Positions 48,149-57,019 of a stretch of DNA of 64,000 nt are shown here, piece by piece. The stretch spans positions 186,001 to 250,000 of the forward strand of contig CALMPF010000026.1 of NCBI GenBank assembly GCA_937871505.1. The letters are read 5' to 3'. The position numbers and the translations under genes are program-made. The stretch is from an uncultured Planctomycetia bacterium (lineage in GTDB: Bacteria; Planctomycetota; Phycisphaerae; Phycisphaerales; SM1A02). How positions within the stretch are numbered: position 1 is the stretch's first letter; each line of letters begins with the position of its first letter. The notes beneath the pieces are model-generated. The model had not been told where the DNA came from. It did no database searches and saw nothing but the letters and a program-made list of their open reading frames with translations.

Positions 48149-48154
48149 TAGACT
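48149..48154 (+). promoter_or_regulatory. -10-like TAGACT, dut
   Basis: TAGACT exactly 6 bases before the GTG at 48161; no Shine-Dalgarno sequence. Confidence 0.5.
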
Positions 48155-48160
48155 GGCCGC

Positions 48161-48853
48161 GTGAGTCGCTCGCACGCAGTTGGGAAGGCGCCGGACGGGC
48201 AGGCAGTCGAACCGCAGGCCAACGAAGGGAAGGCGGTCGAACGAGTCGCTGGGCGCGCGCCCGCGGCGCCCGCGCCGTCGACTGGTCCCCATCGGCAGAC
48301 CGATCCGGATGGCGTTCGGCACGCCGCTCCGGACGCCCGCCGGCAGGCCGATCCGGTGGAACTTCTCATCAAGCGGCTTTCGTCCCGCGCCACGCTGCCC
48401 TCGCCGCACTCTGCCCTCGCTGCGGGCCTCGACCTCTGCGCCGCGAACGACGCGCCGATCGAGATCCAGCCAGGGGAGATCCGCTTGGTCCCGCTCGGGT
48501 TCGCCATGGCGGTTCCTGGAGGATTCGAGGCCCAGATCCGTCCGCGGAGCGGGCTCGCGTCGCGGCACGGAATCACGCTGCCCAATGCGCCTGGCACCAT
48601 CGACGCCGACTATCGCGGCGAGGTCGTCGTGCCGCTCGTGAATCTCGGCCGCGAGCGCTTCGTCGTCGAGCAAGGGATGCGCATCGCGCAGATGATCGTC
48701 GCGCCGGTGGTGCGGCCGAGCGTCCGCGAGGTCGATGAGCTCGACGAGACGGTGCGCGGCGACCGGGGATTCGGCAGCACCGGCTTGAAGTCGGCCGCAG
48801 AAAGCCCGACCGCGCAGGAGCAGCAGCGGCGCCCGCCGGGCGGGATCGCGTAG
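48161..48853 (+). CDS. dut: dUTP diphosphatase
   Basis: 230 residues. Trimeric dUTPase hydrolysing dUTP to dUMP, supplying dTMP synthesis and keeping uracil out of DNA. All five motifs are visible: SALAAGLDLCA (1), RPRSGLASRHG (2), GTIDADYRGEVVVPLVN (3), RIAQMIVAPV (4) and RGDRGFGSTG (5). An N-terminal extension of ~65 low-complexity residues precedes the ~145-residue core; a later start is possible. The TAG stop abuts repeat copy B. Confidence 0.93.
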   Translation: MSRSHAVGKAPDGQAVEPQANEGKAVERVAGRAPAAPAPSTGPHRQTDPDGVRHAAPDARRQADPVELLIKRLSSRATLPSPHSALAAGLDLCAANDAPIEIQPGEIRLVPLGFAMAVPGGFEAQIRPRSGLASRHGITLPNAPGTIDADYRGEVVVPLVNLGRERFVVEQGMRIAQMIVAPVVRPSVREVDELDETVRGDRGFGSTGLKSAAESPTAQEQQRRPPGGIA

Positions 48854-49033
48854 CACTCCAGCGCCCCTTGGGTCCGTCGCGAGGCGGCCGGAAGCGGAGG
48901 TTCTGCAAGGAGAAGCGAAGCAGATGGCGCGCCGGTGGCCCCGCTGCGGGCCATCAAGCACCAGCTGCGAGCTTCGACGCAGCAGAACGCCGCTTCCGGA
49001 CGCCGCAGCAGGAGACAAGGGGCGCTGGAGTGC
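48853..49033 (+). repeat. Dispersed fold-back repeat, copy B (most complete)
   Basis: About 181 bp. Outer arms GCACTCCAGCGCCCCTTG (48853-48870) and CAAGGGCGCTGGAGTGC (49017-49033) are complementary apart from one C/G length difference. Inner arms GGAAGCGGAGGTTCTGC and GCAGAACGCCGCTTCC also pair, and the centre GGCCCCGCTGCGGGCC is itself palindromic. It begins at the last base of the dut stop codon and ends 100 bases before the entericidin-like gene's stop. Confidence 0.85.
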
Positions 49034-49132
49034 GCCGCTGCGTCGAGCGAACGTCGGCGGAGTCTTCGCCGCAGCCGATCTGCCACGTCCGGCAGTCCGA
49101 CCCGTCACGGTCGCATGGCGGGCTTCCCAGCC

Positions 49133-49351
49133 CTACTTGTTGCCCGACATCGCGTCCTCGGTCTTCTGAGCGCCCTTGGAGATTCCCTCTCCCGCGGCCG
49201 AGATGTCCTCGCCCGCCCCCTTGACGGTGTTGCATCCGACGACAGCGAGGGCCGCGGCCACGGCGGCGCCGAGGAGGGCGGTGCGAAGCACCGGGGCGCT
49301 GATCCTGGTCATCCTGTTGATCCTGTCAATCACGGGGAACACGTTGAGCAT
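49133..49351 (-). CDS. Entericidin-like small lipoprotein
   Basis: 72 residues. The hydrophobic segment ALLGAAVAAALAVVGC gives a lipobox with Cys as acylation site, followed by NTVKGAGEDISAAGEGISKG, matching the entericidin A/B pattern C-N-T-x-x-G-x-G-x-D-I. Entericidins are small envelope lipoproteins associated with stress and stationary phase. ATG 49351 has AAGGAAAGG about 9 bases upstream; an internal ATG at 49312 (59 aa) is the alternative. No paired antitoxin-like entericidin gene is adjacent. Confidence 0.8.
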   Translation of the reverse strand: MLNVFPVIDRINRMTRISAPVLRTALLGAAVAAALAVVGCNTVKGAGEDISAAGEGISKGAQKTEDAMSGNK

Positions 49352-49801
49352 GGTGCGACCTTTCCTTGGGTTGGCTGGAGCACGGTCTGGCGGCTTGCGC
49401 TCGGGGTTGGGTTTCGGGGTGGGCGTGGAGAAGGACTGCTTCAGCGCTCTCGTCGAGCTTCGGCTGTGAAGCGGGCGGGTCGATTCGGGTCGGCTCCAGC
49501 GCGGACCGAACCGCCTTCCGACCCGCAGCGCGTGCCGCGCCCGCGCCGAGGAACCCGCGCCCGTCCGCGACGAGAGCGGGATGATAGAGGAAGAGCGCAC
49601 CCGGTCGAACCTGGGCGAATGCCTCATGCGGCGACGGTGCGCCGAGCGACGCGCACGCTCGGGCAGGGCGGGTTCCGCCGCACCCGGCGGCCCAGCGTCG
49701 AATCCGAGGCCCGAGGACTCCCGAAACGAGCGGCGTGACGGGTCGATGAGGTCGCGGTGTCGCGGCTCCGTCCCATCAAGTCCGAACAGAACGGAGATCC
49801 G
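49352..49801. other. 450-bp divergent intergenic region
   Basis: No gene supported. Carries a second potential G-quadruplex (four G-tracts at 49403-49423) near the entericidin-like gene's 5' end. Confidence 0.5.
49403..49423 (+). other. G-quadruplex-forming motif
   Basis: Four tracts of 4, 3, 4 and 3 G with loops of 2, 4 and 1 bases. On the template side for the minus-strand entericidin-like gene, 50-70 bases upstream of its start. Confidence 0.65.
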
Positions 49802-50785
49802 ATGTTCCTCACCACGACGCTGCTCGCGGGCGGGCTGCTGGTCGTCTGCCCGCCTTCCTGCGACCGCTCCGCTCCCGACGCACCGGTCGTTTCGCTCGCT
49901 GCGGTCGCCGATTCCTGCGGAAAGGTCTGCCCGGTGACGGGCGCGCTCGTCTCGGCCGGCGCGGTGAAGGAGCTCGACATCGTCGACACGGCGGTCGCCG
50001 CCGGCGAGTTCCGGATGCTCGCCGCTGCGCTCGCCGCCGCCGGGCTGGTCGAGACGCTCAAGGGCGAGGGTCCATTCACGGTGTTCGCGCCGACCGACGC
50101 GGCCTTCGCGAAGCTCCCCAAGGAGACCATCGAGACGCTGCTCGCGCCTGAGGGGAAGGAACGCCTCACCGCGATCCTGACCTACCACGTCGTGCCCGGC
50201 AAGGTGACCGCGGAGAAGGTCGTCAAGCTCCCCGCCGCCGAGACCGTCAACGGACAGCGCGTCGACATCAAGGTGAAGGACGGCGTCGTGATGATCGACG
50301 GCGCGAAGGTGACCACCGCCGACATCATGGCGTCCAATGGCGTGATTCACGTGATCGACGCGGTGATCCTCCCGACCGACCAGGGCGTCGTCGAGGTGGC
50401 CAAGGAGCGCGGCTTCTCGACGCTCGCAGCCGCGATCGAGGCCGCGGGCCTCGTCGAGACTCTCTCGGGAAAGGGCCCGTTCACGGTCTTCGCGCCCACC
50501 GACGCGGCGTTCGCGAAGCTGCCTGCCGGGACCGTCGAGCGCCTGCTCAAGCCTGAGAACAAGGCGGACCTGACCAAGGTCCTCAAGGCGCATGTCGTGC
50601 CCGGGCGCGTCTACTCGGACAAGGCCGTCACGCTCAGCACCGCGAAGACCGCGGGCGGCTGGATGCTCCCGATCGCCGCGCGCGATGGCAAGGTCCTCGT
50701 GGGCGGCGCGACCGTCACGGCGGTCGATGTCGACGCGAGGAACGGGGTGATCCACGTCATCGACTCGGTGATCATCCCCGAGTGA
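49802..50785 (+). CDS. Exported protein with two fasciclin (FAS1) domains
   Basis: 327 residues. N-terminal signal-like segment ([15 protein letters not shown], then CPPSC). Two tandem FAS1 domains (~60-195 and ~197-327), each with the family pattern: [18 protein letters not shown]-x-x-HVVPGKV/[19 protein letters not shown]1 domains mediate adhesion or matrix interaction outside the cell. The two domains are close to each other in sequence, suggesting internal duplication. ATG 49802 follows CGGAGA; an upstream ATG at 49757 would put a charged stretch before the signal. Confidence 0.9.
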   Translation: MFLTTTLLAGGLLVVCPPSCDRSAPDAPVVSLAAVADSCGKVCPVTGALVSAGAVKELDIVDTAVAAGEFRMLAAALAAAGLVETLKGEGPFTVFAPTDAAFAKLPKETIETLLAPEGKERLTAILTYHVVPGKVTAEKVVKLPAAETVNGQRVDIKVKDGVVMIDGAKVTTADIMASNGVIHVIDAVILPTDQGVVEVAKERGFSTLAAAIEAAGLVETLSGKGPFTVFAPTDAAFAKLPAGTVERLLKPENKADLTKVLKAHVVPGRVYSDKAVTLSTAKTAGGWMLPIAARDGKVLVGGATVTAVDVDARNGVIHVIDSVIIPE

Positions 50786-50863
50786 CGGAGGCGGCTCGAT
50801 CGGTCTCGCACGGTGGATGCTCGCGTGGACGCGGTCGCGGAAGCACGGATCAGCGGAGGTAGA

Positions 50864-51736
50864 ATGACTTGGACCCGATCGTCCGTTGCGCCGCGGCGGC
50901 GATCGGGTCCATCCCTTCGTTCAGTCCCCAACTCCCGTTCAGCGAGACCCGCACGTTCGGTGGAATCCTCGATCCTTCAGCGCGTCGCGGCAGGAGAGCC
51001 GGAGGCCGTCTCGATCTGCATGGATCGTTTCGGCGGGCTCATCTGGTCCGTTGCGCGCCGATACTGCCCGACGGCCGCCGAGGCCGAAGATGCGGTGCAG
51101 GAGATCTTCATCGATCTCTGGAAGAGCGCCGGGCGCTACGACGCGTCGATCGCCAGCGAGACGACCTTCGTGGCGATGATCGCGCGGCGACGGCTCATCG
51201 ACCGCAACCGCAGGCGGGCGCGGCGCCCGGAGTCGGCGATGATCCCGGAGAGCGTCGCCGCGCCGATGGCCGAGGCGGGGGTGCCGTCGATCGTCGAGGA
51301 GGACGCGCGGATCGCCGCCGAGGCGCTGGCGCAGCTCCGCCCCGAGCAGCAGCGGGTGCTGCAACTCTCGATCTTCCATGGAGCGTCGCACGAGCAGATC
51401 TCGAGGTCGACCGGGCTTCCGCTCGGAACGGTCAAGACCCATGCGCGCCGCGGCCTGATCCGCATCCGCGAGCTGCTCGAGGCTCGGAAGGCGGCGCGGA
51501 GCGGGAGCGACGGGCCGGCGCGGGCGACCGGCGCCGCATCGGCAGCTTCGCCTTCGACGCGGATGGATGGCACGGGAGCGCTTCCGGCGAGCGGGCGCGG
51601 CCGCGAAGGTCCTGGCCAGGACGCGTCGGTCCGCGAGAACCAGGCTCGGGAGCGCGGCGGCAGCCACGGCGCGGCGCCTTCCAGCCACCACGGCGCTCGC
51701 GGCGCCGGAGGCGGCGGCTCGGAGGGTCGGCCATGA
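50864..51736 (+). CDS. ECF-type RNA polymerase sigma factor
   Basis: 290 residues. Region 2 (AVSICMDRFGGLIWSVARRY, AEAEDAVQEIFIDLWKSAGRYD, TFVAMIARRRLIDRNRRR) and region 4 (LRPEQQRVLQLSIFHGASHE, SRSTGLPLGTVKTHARRGLI) are complete. A ~75-residue C-terminal tail is disordered and Gly/Ser/His-rich. ATG 50864 has GGAGG 8 bases upstream; an earlier GTG at 50813 is less likely. Overlaps the anti-sigma gene by 4 bases, the standard pairing of this sigma group with an RskA-type membrane regulator. Confidence 0.93.
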   Translation: MTWTRSSVAPRRRSGPSLRSVPNSRSARPARSVESSILQRVAAGEPEAVSICMDRFGGLIWSVARRYCPTAAEAEDAVQEIFIDLWKSAGRYDASIASETTFVAMIARRRLIDRNRRRARRPESAMIPESVAAPMAEAGVPSIVEEDARIAAEALAQLRPEQQRVLQLSIFHGASHEQISRSTGLPLGTVKTHARRGLIRIRELLEARKAARSGSDGPARATGAASAASPSTRMDGTGALPASGRGREGPGQDASVRENQARERGGSHGAAPSSHHGARGAGGGGSEGRP

Positions 51737-52881
51737 CCGAGCATGAGGGAACGCGGAGCGGCGACGGGGGCTCGCACTCGGGTCCGCATCCGGGTTCGCA
51801 TCCTGTTCCTCATTTGGGGTCGAACGACCGCAGGTCGCACGGCGCCGCGCAGCACGCGGAGCGCAGGGAAGCGGGGGATCGCGTCGAGCCCCCGAGCGAC
51901 GTGGTCGCGCTTCAGCACCGAGACCGCGCCCTTGAGCTTCTCGCAGGACGGGCGCTGAGCGACCTCTCAGACGACGAGTCCATCGAGCTGGAAGCGCTCC
52001 TCCTCGGACAACCCGAGCTCGACGACGACGCATTCGAGCTCGCGGCATCGACGCTGCTCGTCGTGCAGGCTGAGCAACCCCAGTCGATGCCGCGCTCCCT
52101 CCGCCAGCGCGTCGAGGCCTCCTCGGCCCGATGGCTCGCGTCGCATGGGCCGCTCGCGCGGCGAAACGGCGCGCTCACTCCGCCGGGCGACGCGACCAGC
52201 AGCGCCGGCGGCGACGCGGCCGGCACCCGGCGGATCGCCGCTCTGCCCTCGCCGACGAGCGGGAGCGATCGCTCGTCCGCCGCGCCTTCAGCCCTCCCTC
52301 CCGCCGTGCCGACCGTCGCGGGGGAGAGCTCTGCCGCCCGACTCCGCCCCGCCGCTGCGGGGCCCTCGCCGCTCGCGCGCCTCGGGTGGCCCGTCGCCAT
52401 CGCGGCCTCCGTACTGGCGGCCGTGGCGTGGTGGCCGCAGTCCGGCTCGACGCCCGGGAGTTCCGGTCGCCCGGGTCCCGCTGGGCCGGTCGCGCTCGAA
52501 TCGCTGCGCGATGAGCTGCTGGTCGCGCCGGGGTCGGTCGCGTGGTCCTGGGCCGGCGTCGATCACCCCCGGGCGCAGGCCCCGCGCGGCGATGTGGTAT
52601 GGAACGGGGCGCGGCAGGAAGGCGTGATGCGGATCGGCGGCCTGAGCCCCAACGACCCGAAGGCCTTTCAGTACCAGCTCTGGATCTTCGACAAGGCCCG
52701 CGACGAGCGATTCCCGGTCGATGGCGGCGTCTTCGATGTCGTCGATGGAGCAGGCGACGTCCTGATTCCGATCCGGGCCGCGCTGCCGGTCTCGGAGCCG
52801 GCGCTCTTCGCGGTGACCGTCGAGCCTCCGGGAGGCGTGGTCGTCTCGGATCGCGACGTCGTCCTCGCCGCGGCGCCATGA
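51733..52881 (+). CDS. Anti-sigma factor, RskA-type
   Basis: 382-residue membrane anti-sigma factor for the preceding ECF sigma factor. The N-terminus (~12-30) has a His-rich 12-bp-coded repeat, then a cytoplasmic sigma-binding helical part (LQHRDRALELLAGRALSDLSDDESIELEALL), a disordered linker, one transmembrane helix (~220-236: LGWPVAIAASVLAAVAWW) and an external RskA C-terminal domain (MRIGGLSPNDPKAFQYQLWI ... PVDGGVFDVV ... FAVTVEPPGGVVVSDR). Release probably requires regulated proteolysis, as in known RskA systems. ATG overlaps the sigma stop. Confidence 0.9.
   Translation: MTEHEGTRSGDGGSHSGPHPGSHPVPHLGSNDRRSHGAAQHAERREAGDRVEPPSDVVALQHRDRALELLAGRALSDLSDDESIELEALLLGQPELDDDAFELAASTLLVVQAEQPQSMPRSLRQRVEASSARWLASHGPLARRNGALTPPGDATSSAGGDAAGTRRIAALPSPTSGSDRSSAAPSALPPAVPTVAGESSAARLRPAAAGPSPLARLGWPVAIAASVLAAVAWWPQSGSTPGSSGRPGPAGPVALESLRDELLVAPGSVAWSWAGVDHPRAQAPRGDVVWNGARQEGVMRIGGLSPNDPKAFQYQLWIFDKARDERFPVDGGVFDVVDGAGDVLIPIRAALPVSEPALFAVTVEPPGGVVVSDRDVVLAAAP
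51769..51816 (+). repeat. 12-bp tandem repeat in rskA-like gene
   Basis: Four in-frame 12-base units of the form GGTnCGCATCCn, coding GSHS, GPHP, GSHP and VPHL: a short His-rich tail in the anti-sigma N-terminus. The histidines might bind a metal; this is speculative. Confidence 0.75.
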
Positions 52882-53224
52882 CGAGGGATGCCGGGTCAGC
52901 CGGGAGCCCTCGTCGGGCCGGTTTCGCTGGGCCGTCACTCCCGCATCGGACCGGTGTCGCGCCGGCGCTCGACCGGCGGCCGTCCAGCCTCCATGCACCG
53001 CGCGAATCCGCGTGCCGGCGCGACCATCGCGCCTGCGGCGGTGCGCTTACCACCGGCCCTGCCCGCGGAGTGCGCGGTGCGCGGGGTCGTCGCTCGCGGC
53101 CACGTCACTCGGCTACGCTGCCCGTCTGCTTCGGGACCGCCGCACAGGGCGCGGCGCATCCTGTGTCCATCGCCGTCCCCGCCCCCCGCCAGGGAGGCGC
53201 GGATCACAGAGGAGCCACCGAGTC
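52882..53224. other. 343-bp intergenic region before tricorn protease
   Basis: No gene supported. A TACGCT at ~53115 is too far from the start to be a leaderless promoter; AGAGGAG near 53209 is the ribosome site of the protease. Confidence 0.45.
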
Positions 53225-56200
53225 GTGAACCCGTCGTCGCAGTTCAAGCCGTCCTTCCGCCACCGTTCCCCCGGTGCGGTCCGCGTCCCGATGGCCTCGC
53301 TCGCCGCCCTCCTGAGCGCTGCGCTCTGCTCCGCGGACGTGGTGCCGGATGCGGCGATGCTCCGCTTCCCCGACATCGGGCCCGAGCAGATCGTCTTCGT
53401 CTATGCGAACGATCTCTGGCTGGTGCCGCGCGAGGGCGGGGTCGCGTCGCCGCTCGCGAGTCCTCCGGGACAGGAGCTCTTTCCGAAGTTCAGTCCCGAC
53501 GGCAAGTCCATCGCGTTCGTGGGCAACTACGACGGCAACCGCGATCTCTACATCATGCCCGCCGCCGGGGGACCGGCGCAGCGCGTGACGCATCATCCGG
53601 CCGGCGAGACCCTCTGCGACTTCGCGCCGGATGGGCGGCTGATCTACTACACCAACGGACTCGCCGGGCTCGCGCGCCAGAACCAGCTCTTCATCGTGCC
53701 CGCGACCGGAGGGATGCCGGAACAGCTTCCCGTGCCCTACGGGACCACCGGCGCCATCAGCCCCGACGGGACCTGGCTCGCGTACACGCCGCACACGACG
53801 GACTTCCGCACGTGGAAGCGCTATCGAGGCGGCATGGCGACGGACATCTGGCTCGTCAACCTCCGCGACGGCTCTTCGCGGCAGATGACCGACTGGGAGG
53901 GAACCGACACGACCCCGATGTGGATCGGCGATCAGGTCTACTACCTCTCGGACGAGGGGCCGGAGCATCGCCTGAACATCTGGGTCTTCGATCCGCGCAG
54001 CGGCACCCGCCGCCAGGTGACGCGCTTCGACGACTTCGACATCAAGTGGCCTTCGGCAGGTCCGGGTCCGGACGGCCGGGGCGAGATCGTCTTCCAGCGC
54101 GGCACCGGGCTCTTCGTCCTCGACGTGCCGAGCGGGCGCGTCCGACAGGTGCAGGTGCGGATTCCCGGCGACCGGCCGAAGCTCCGCCCGCAGCTCGTCG
54201 ATGCAGCGACCAATCTCGGCGAGCGCGCCATCTCGCCCACCGGCAAGCGCGTGGCGGTCAGCGCCCGCGGCGACATCTGGACGGCTCCGGCGGAGCACGG
54301 CTCGCCGCGAAACCTCACGCGCACGAGCGGCGCCTTCGAACGCTCCCCGTCGTGGAGCCCGGACGGCCGCTGGATCGCCTACCTCTCCGACGAGAGCGGC
54401 GAGTACGAGTTCTACCTCATCCAGTCCGACGGCAAGGGAGAGCCGAAGCGGATCACGCACGATGGAGAGGTCTTCCGCTTCGGCGCCCTCTGGGCGCCCG
54501 ACTCGAGCAAGTTCCTCTTCTCCGACAAGACCGGCGCCCTCTGGCTGCACGTCCTCGGCGCCGACGATGCACCCGGCACGACGACCCTGATCGACCGCGA
54601 CCCGTGGGCGTCGGGCATGAGCCCGTCGTGGTCGGGCGATTCACGCTGGATCGCCTATCAGCGCTCGGGCGAGCAGAGGCCCCTGACGCACATCAGGCTC
54701 CACGACACCGAGACGGGCACCTCCACCCCGGTGACGGCGGGGATGTTCGGCGATCGCTCGCCGACCTTCGACCGCGCGGGCGACTGGCTCTACTTCGCCA
54801 GCGGCCGCTCGATCTCCAGCCCGATGTACGAGGACCTCGGAACGACGTTCATCTACGGCAACACCGAGGTTCTCGCGGCGGTGCCCCTGCGGAACGAGGT
54901 CAAGAACCCGTTTCTCCCGAAGACCGACGAGGAGACGTGGAAGAAGGACACCGCCGAGAAGAAGGAGGGCAACGGCGGTGGCGACGAGAAGGACGAGTCG
55001 GGCGACGGGAACGGCGCCGGCGAGGGCGAGCAGAAGAAGGAAGGCGACGGGGCGACGCCCGCCAAGGAGCAGGGGGCTCCGGATGACGGCATCAGCGGCA
55101 CCTGGGAGCTGCGTCTCAGCGGCGTTCCCGAGATGCCGACGCTCACCGCGACGATGGTCCTGACGCTCGCCTCAGATGGCTCGCTCCGCGGCTCGATCTC
55201 CTCGATGATGGGCAACGTCGCCATCGACTCGGGGAGGTGGGACCGCGACGCCCGACGCCTCCAGGTCTCGTTTGCGACCCCCGATGGAGGCCGAGGTTCG
55301 CTCTCCGCGACCGTCGAGGGCGAGTCGCTCCGCGGCGAGTGGTCGATCGAAGGTTCGCCGATGGCCGGCTCGTTCACCGGAACGCGCACCGAGAAAGCCG
55401 CTCCGCCCGCCGAAGGCGATGCAGCGAAGCCCGCCGCGGAGAGCGCCGGGAGCAAGCCTGCGAAGCGCGTCGAGATCGATCTCGATGGATTCGAGGCCCG
55501 CGCGATCCTGCTCCCCGTGGCCGCAGGGAACTTCGGCACGCTCGACGTCAACGACGGCGGCGCCCTGCTCTACGTCCGCAGGCCGGGTCGCGGCAGCGGG
55601 GGCTCGGCCTCGATCAAGCTCTTCGACCTCAAGGACGAGAAGCACGAGGAGAAGACCGTCGCTCCCGGCGGCGGCTTCCAGATGAGCGCCGACGGCAAGC
55701 GGATCCTCGTCGGCAGTTCGATCCACCCCGCCTCGGCGAATGCGAGCGGCAAGCCGATCGTGACCGCCGGGATGCGCGTCTCGATCGACCCGCGCGAGGA
55801 GTGGGCGCAGATGGTCCGCGATGCATGGCGGATCTTCCGCGACTGGTTCTACGACCCGAACATGCACGCCGTCGACTGGGAGGCCATCGGCGAGCGCTAC
55901 GCGAAGATGGTCGACGACTGCGCCAGCCGCGAAGACGTCTCCTTCGTCATCAGCGAGATGATCTCGGAGCTCAACGTCGGCCATGCCTACTACCAGGGAG
56001 GCGGCGCGGTCGAGAGCGCGCCGTCGATCGGCATCGGGCTGCTCGGCTGCGACTTCGAGCTCGTCGACGGGGCGTACCGGATCGCGTCGATCGTCGGTGG
56101 CGCCGCGTGGGATCTCGACGCCCGCGGTCCGCTCGGTCAGCCGGGGCTCGACGTCAAGGAGGGCGACTTCCTGCTCGCGGTCAACGGCGTCCCGGTCGAT

Positions 56201-57019
56201 GCGACCCGGGATCCCTGGGCCGCCTTTGTCGGTCTCGTCGGCCGCCCCGTGACGCTCACGCTCTCGTCCAAGCCCACGCTCGACGATGAGGCGCGCGACG
56301 TCGTGGTGACCCCGCGCGGCTCGGAGGGAGACCTCCGGTTCCGCGGCTGGATCGAGCGGAACCGCGCCTACGTCGCCGAGAAGACGGATGGCAAGGTCGG
56401 CTACATCTACGTGCCGAACACCGGCGTCGACGGGCAGAACGAGCTCTTCCGCCAGTTCATCGGACAGCGGCACCTCCCGGCCCTGATCATCGACGAGCGC
56501 TGGAACGGCGGCGGCCAGATCCCGACCCGGTTCATCGAACTGCTCAATCGGCCGATCGTCAACTACTGGGCCCGACGGGACGGAAACGACTGGCCGTGGC
56601 CGCCGGATGGCCACCAGGGCCCGAAGTGCATGCTCATCAACGGTCTCGCCGGATCGGGTGGCGATGCGTTCCCGCACTACTTCCGCGAGGCCGGGCTCGG
56701 CAAGCTGATCGGGACCCGGACCTGGGGGGGTCTGGTCGGGATCTCAGGCAATCCCGGGCTGATCGACGGGGCTTCGATCGCGGTCCCGACGTTTGCGTTC
56801 TATGAGCGCGACGGGACGTGGGGGATCGAGGGCCACGGAGTCGATCCCGACATCGAGATCGTCGACGACCCAGCCTTGATGCGCGACGGGGGCGACCCTC
56901 AACTGGACGCCGCCATCGCGCTCATGCTCGAGGAGATCCGCGATCGGCCCTACACGCCGCCCGCGCGCCCCGCCTATCCCGACCGCAGCGGAATGGGCAT
57001 CCCCGAGAGCGACCGCTGA
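53225..57019 (+). CDS. Tricorn-type S41 protease with inserted beta domain
   Basis: 1264-residue exported relative of the tricorn core protease, degrading oligopeptides. N-terminal signal-like segment (~23-38), then beta-propeller repeats (~45-560) with recurring WSPDGRWIAYLSDESG-type blades. A Lys/Glu/Gly/Asp-rich linker (~570-620) and a ~100-residue beta-rich domain (~623-722, SGTWELRLSG ... SLRGEWSIEGSPMAGSFTGT) interrupt the propeller; it resumes around EIDLDGFEARAILLPVAAGN. From ~855 come the C1 helices (WRIFRDWFYDPNMHAVDWEA), a PDZ domain (~935-1000) and the S41 catalytic core with Ser1144 in LAGSGGDAFP and the closing GWGVDP-like EGHGVDPDIEI. GTG start has AGAGGAG upstream. Confidence 0.93.
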   Translation: MNPSSQFKPSFRHRSPGAVRVPMASLAALLSAALCSADVVPDAAMLRFPDIGPEQIVFVYANDLWLVPREGGVASPLASPPGQELFPKFSPDGKSIAFVGNYDGNRDLYIMPAAGGPAQRVTHHPAGETLCDFAPDGRLIYYTNGLAGLARQNQLFIVPATGGMPEQLPVPYGTTGAISPDGTWLAYTPHTTDFRTWKRYRGGMATDIWLVNLRDGSSRQMTDWEGTDTTPMWIGDQVYYLSDEGPEHRLNIWVFDPRSGTRRQVTRFDDFDIKWPSAGPGPDGRGEIVFQRGTGLFVLDVPSGRVRQVQVRIPGDRPKLRPQLVDAATNLGERAISPTGKRVAVSARGDIWTAPAEHGSPRNLTRTSGAFERSPSWSPDGRWIAYLSDESGEYEFYLIQSDGKGEPKRITHDGEVFRFGALWAPDSSKFLFSDKTGALWLHVLGADDAPGTTTLIDRDPWASGMSPSWSGDSRWIAYQRSGEQRPLTHIRLHDTETGTSTPVTAGMFGDRSPTFDRAGDWLYFASGRSISSPMYEDLGTTFIYGNTEVLAAVPLRNEVKNPFLPKTDEETWKKDTAEKKEGNGGGDEKDESGDGNGAGEGEQKKEGDGATPAKEQGAPDDGISGTWELRLSGVPEMPTLTATMVLTLASDGSLRGSISSMMGNVAIDSGRWDRDARRLQVSFATPDGGRGSLSATVEGESLRGEWSIEGSPMAGSFTGTRTEKAAPPAEGDAAKPAAESAGSKPAKRVEIDLDGFEARAILLPVAAGNFGTLDVNDGGALLYVRRPGRGSGGSASIKLFDLKDEKHEEKTVAPGGGFQMSADGKRILVGSSIHPASANASGKPIVTAGMRVSIDPREEWAQMVRDAWRIFRDWFYDPNMHAVDWEAIGERYAKMVDDCASREDVSFVISEMISELNVGHAYYQGGGAVESAPSIGIGLLGCDFELVDGAYRIASIVGGAAWDLDARGPLGQPGLDVKEGDFLLAVNGVPVDATRDPWAAFVGLVGRPVTLTLSSKPTLDDEARDVVVTPRGSEGDLRFRGWIERNRAYVAEKTDGKVGYIYVPNTGVDGQNELFRQFIGQRHLPALIIDERWNGGGQIPTRFIELLNRPIVNYWARRDGNDWPWPPDGHQGPKCMLINGLAGSGGDAFPHYFREAGLGKLIGTRTWGGLVGISGNPGLIDGASIAVPTFAFYERDGTWGIEGHGVDPDIEIVDDPALMRDGGDPQLDAAIALMLEEIRDRPYTPPARPAYPDRSGMGIPESDR

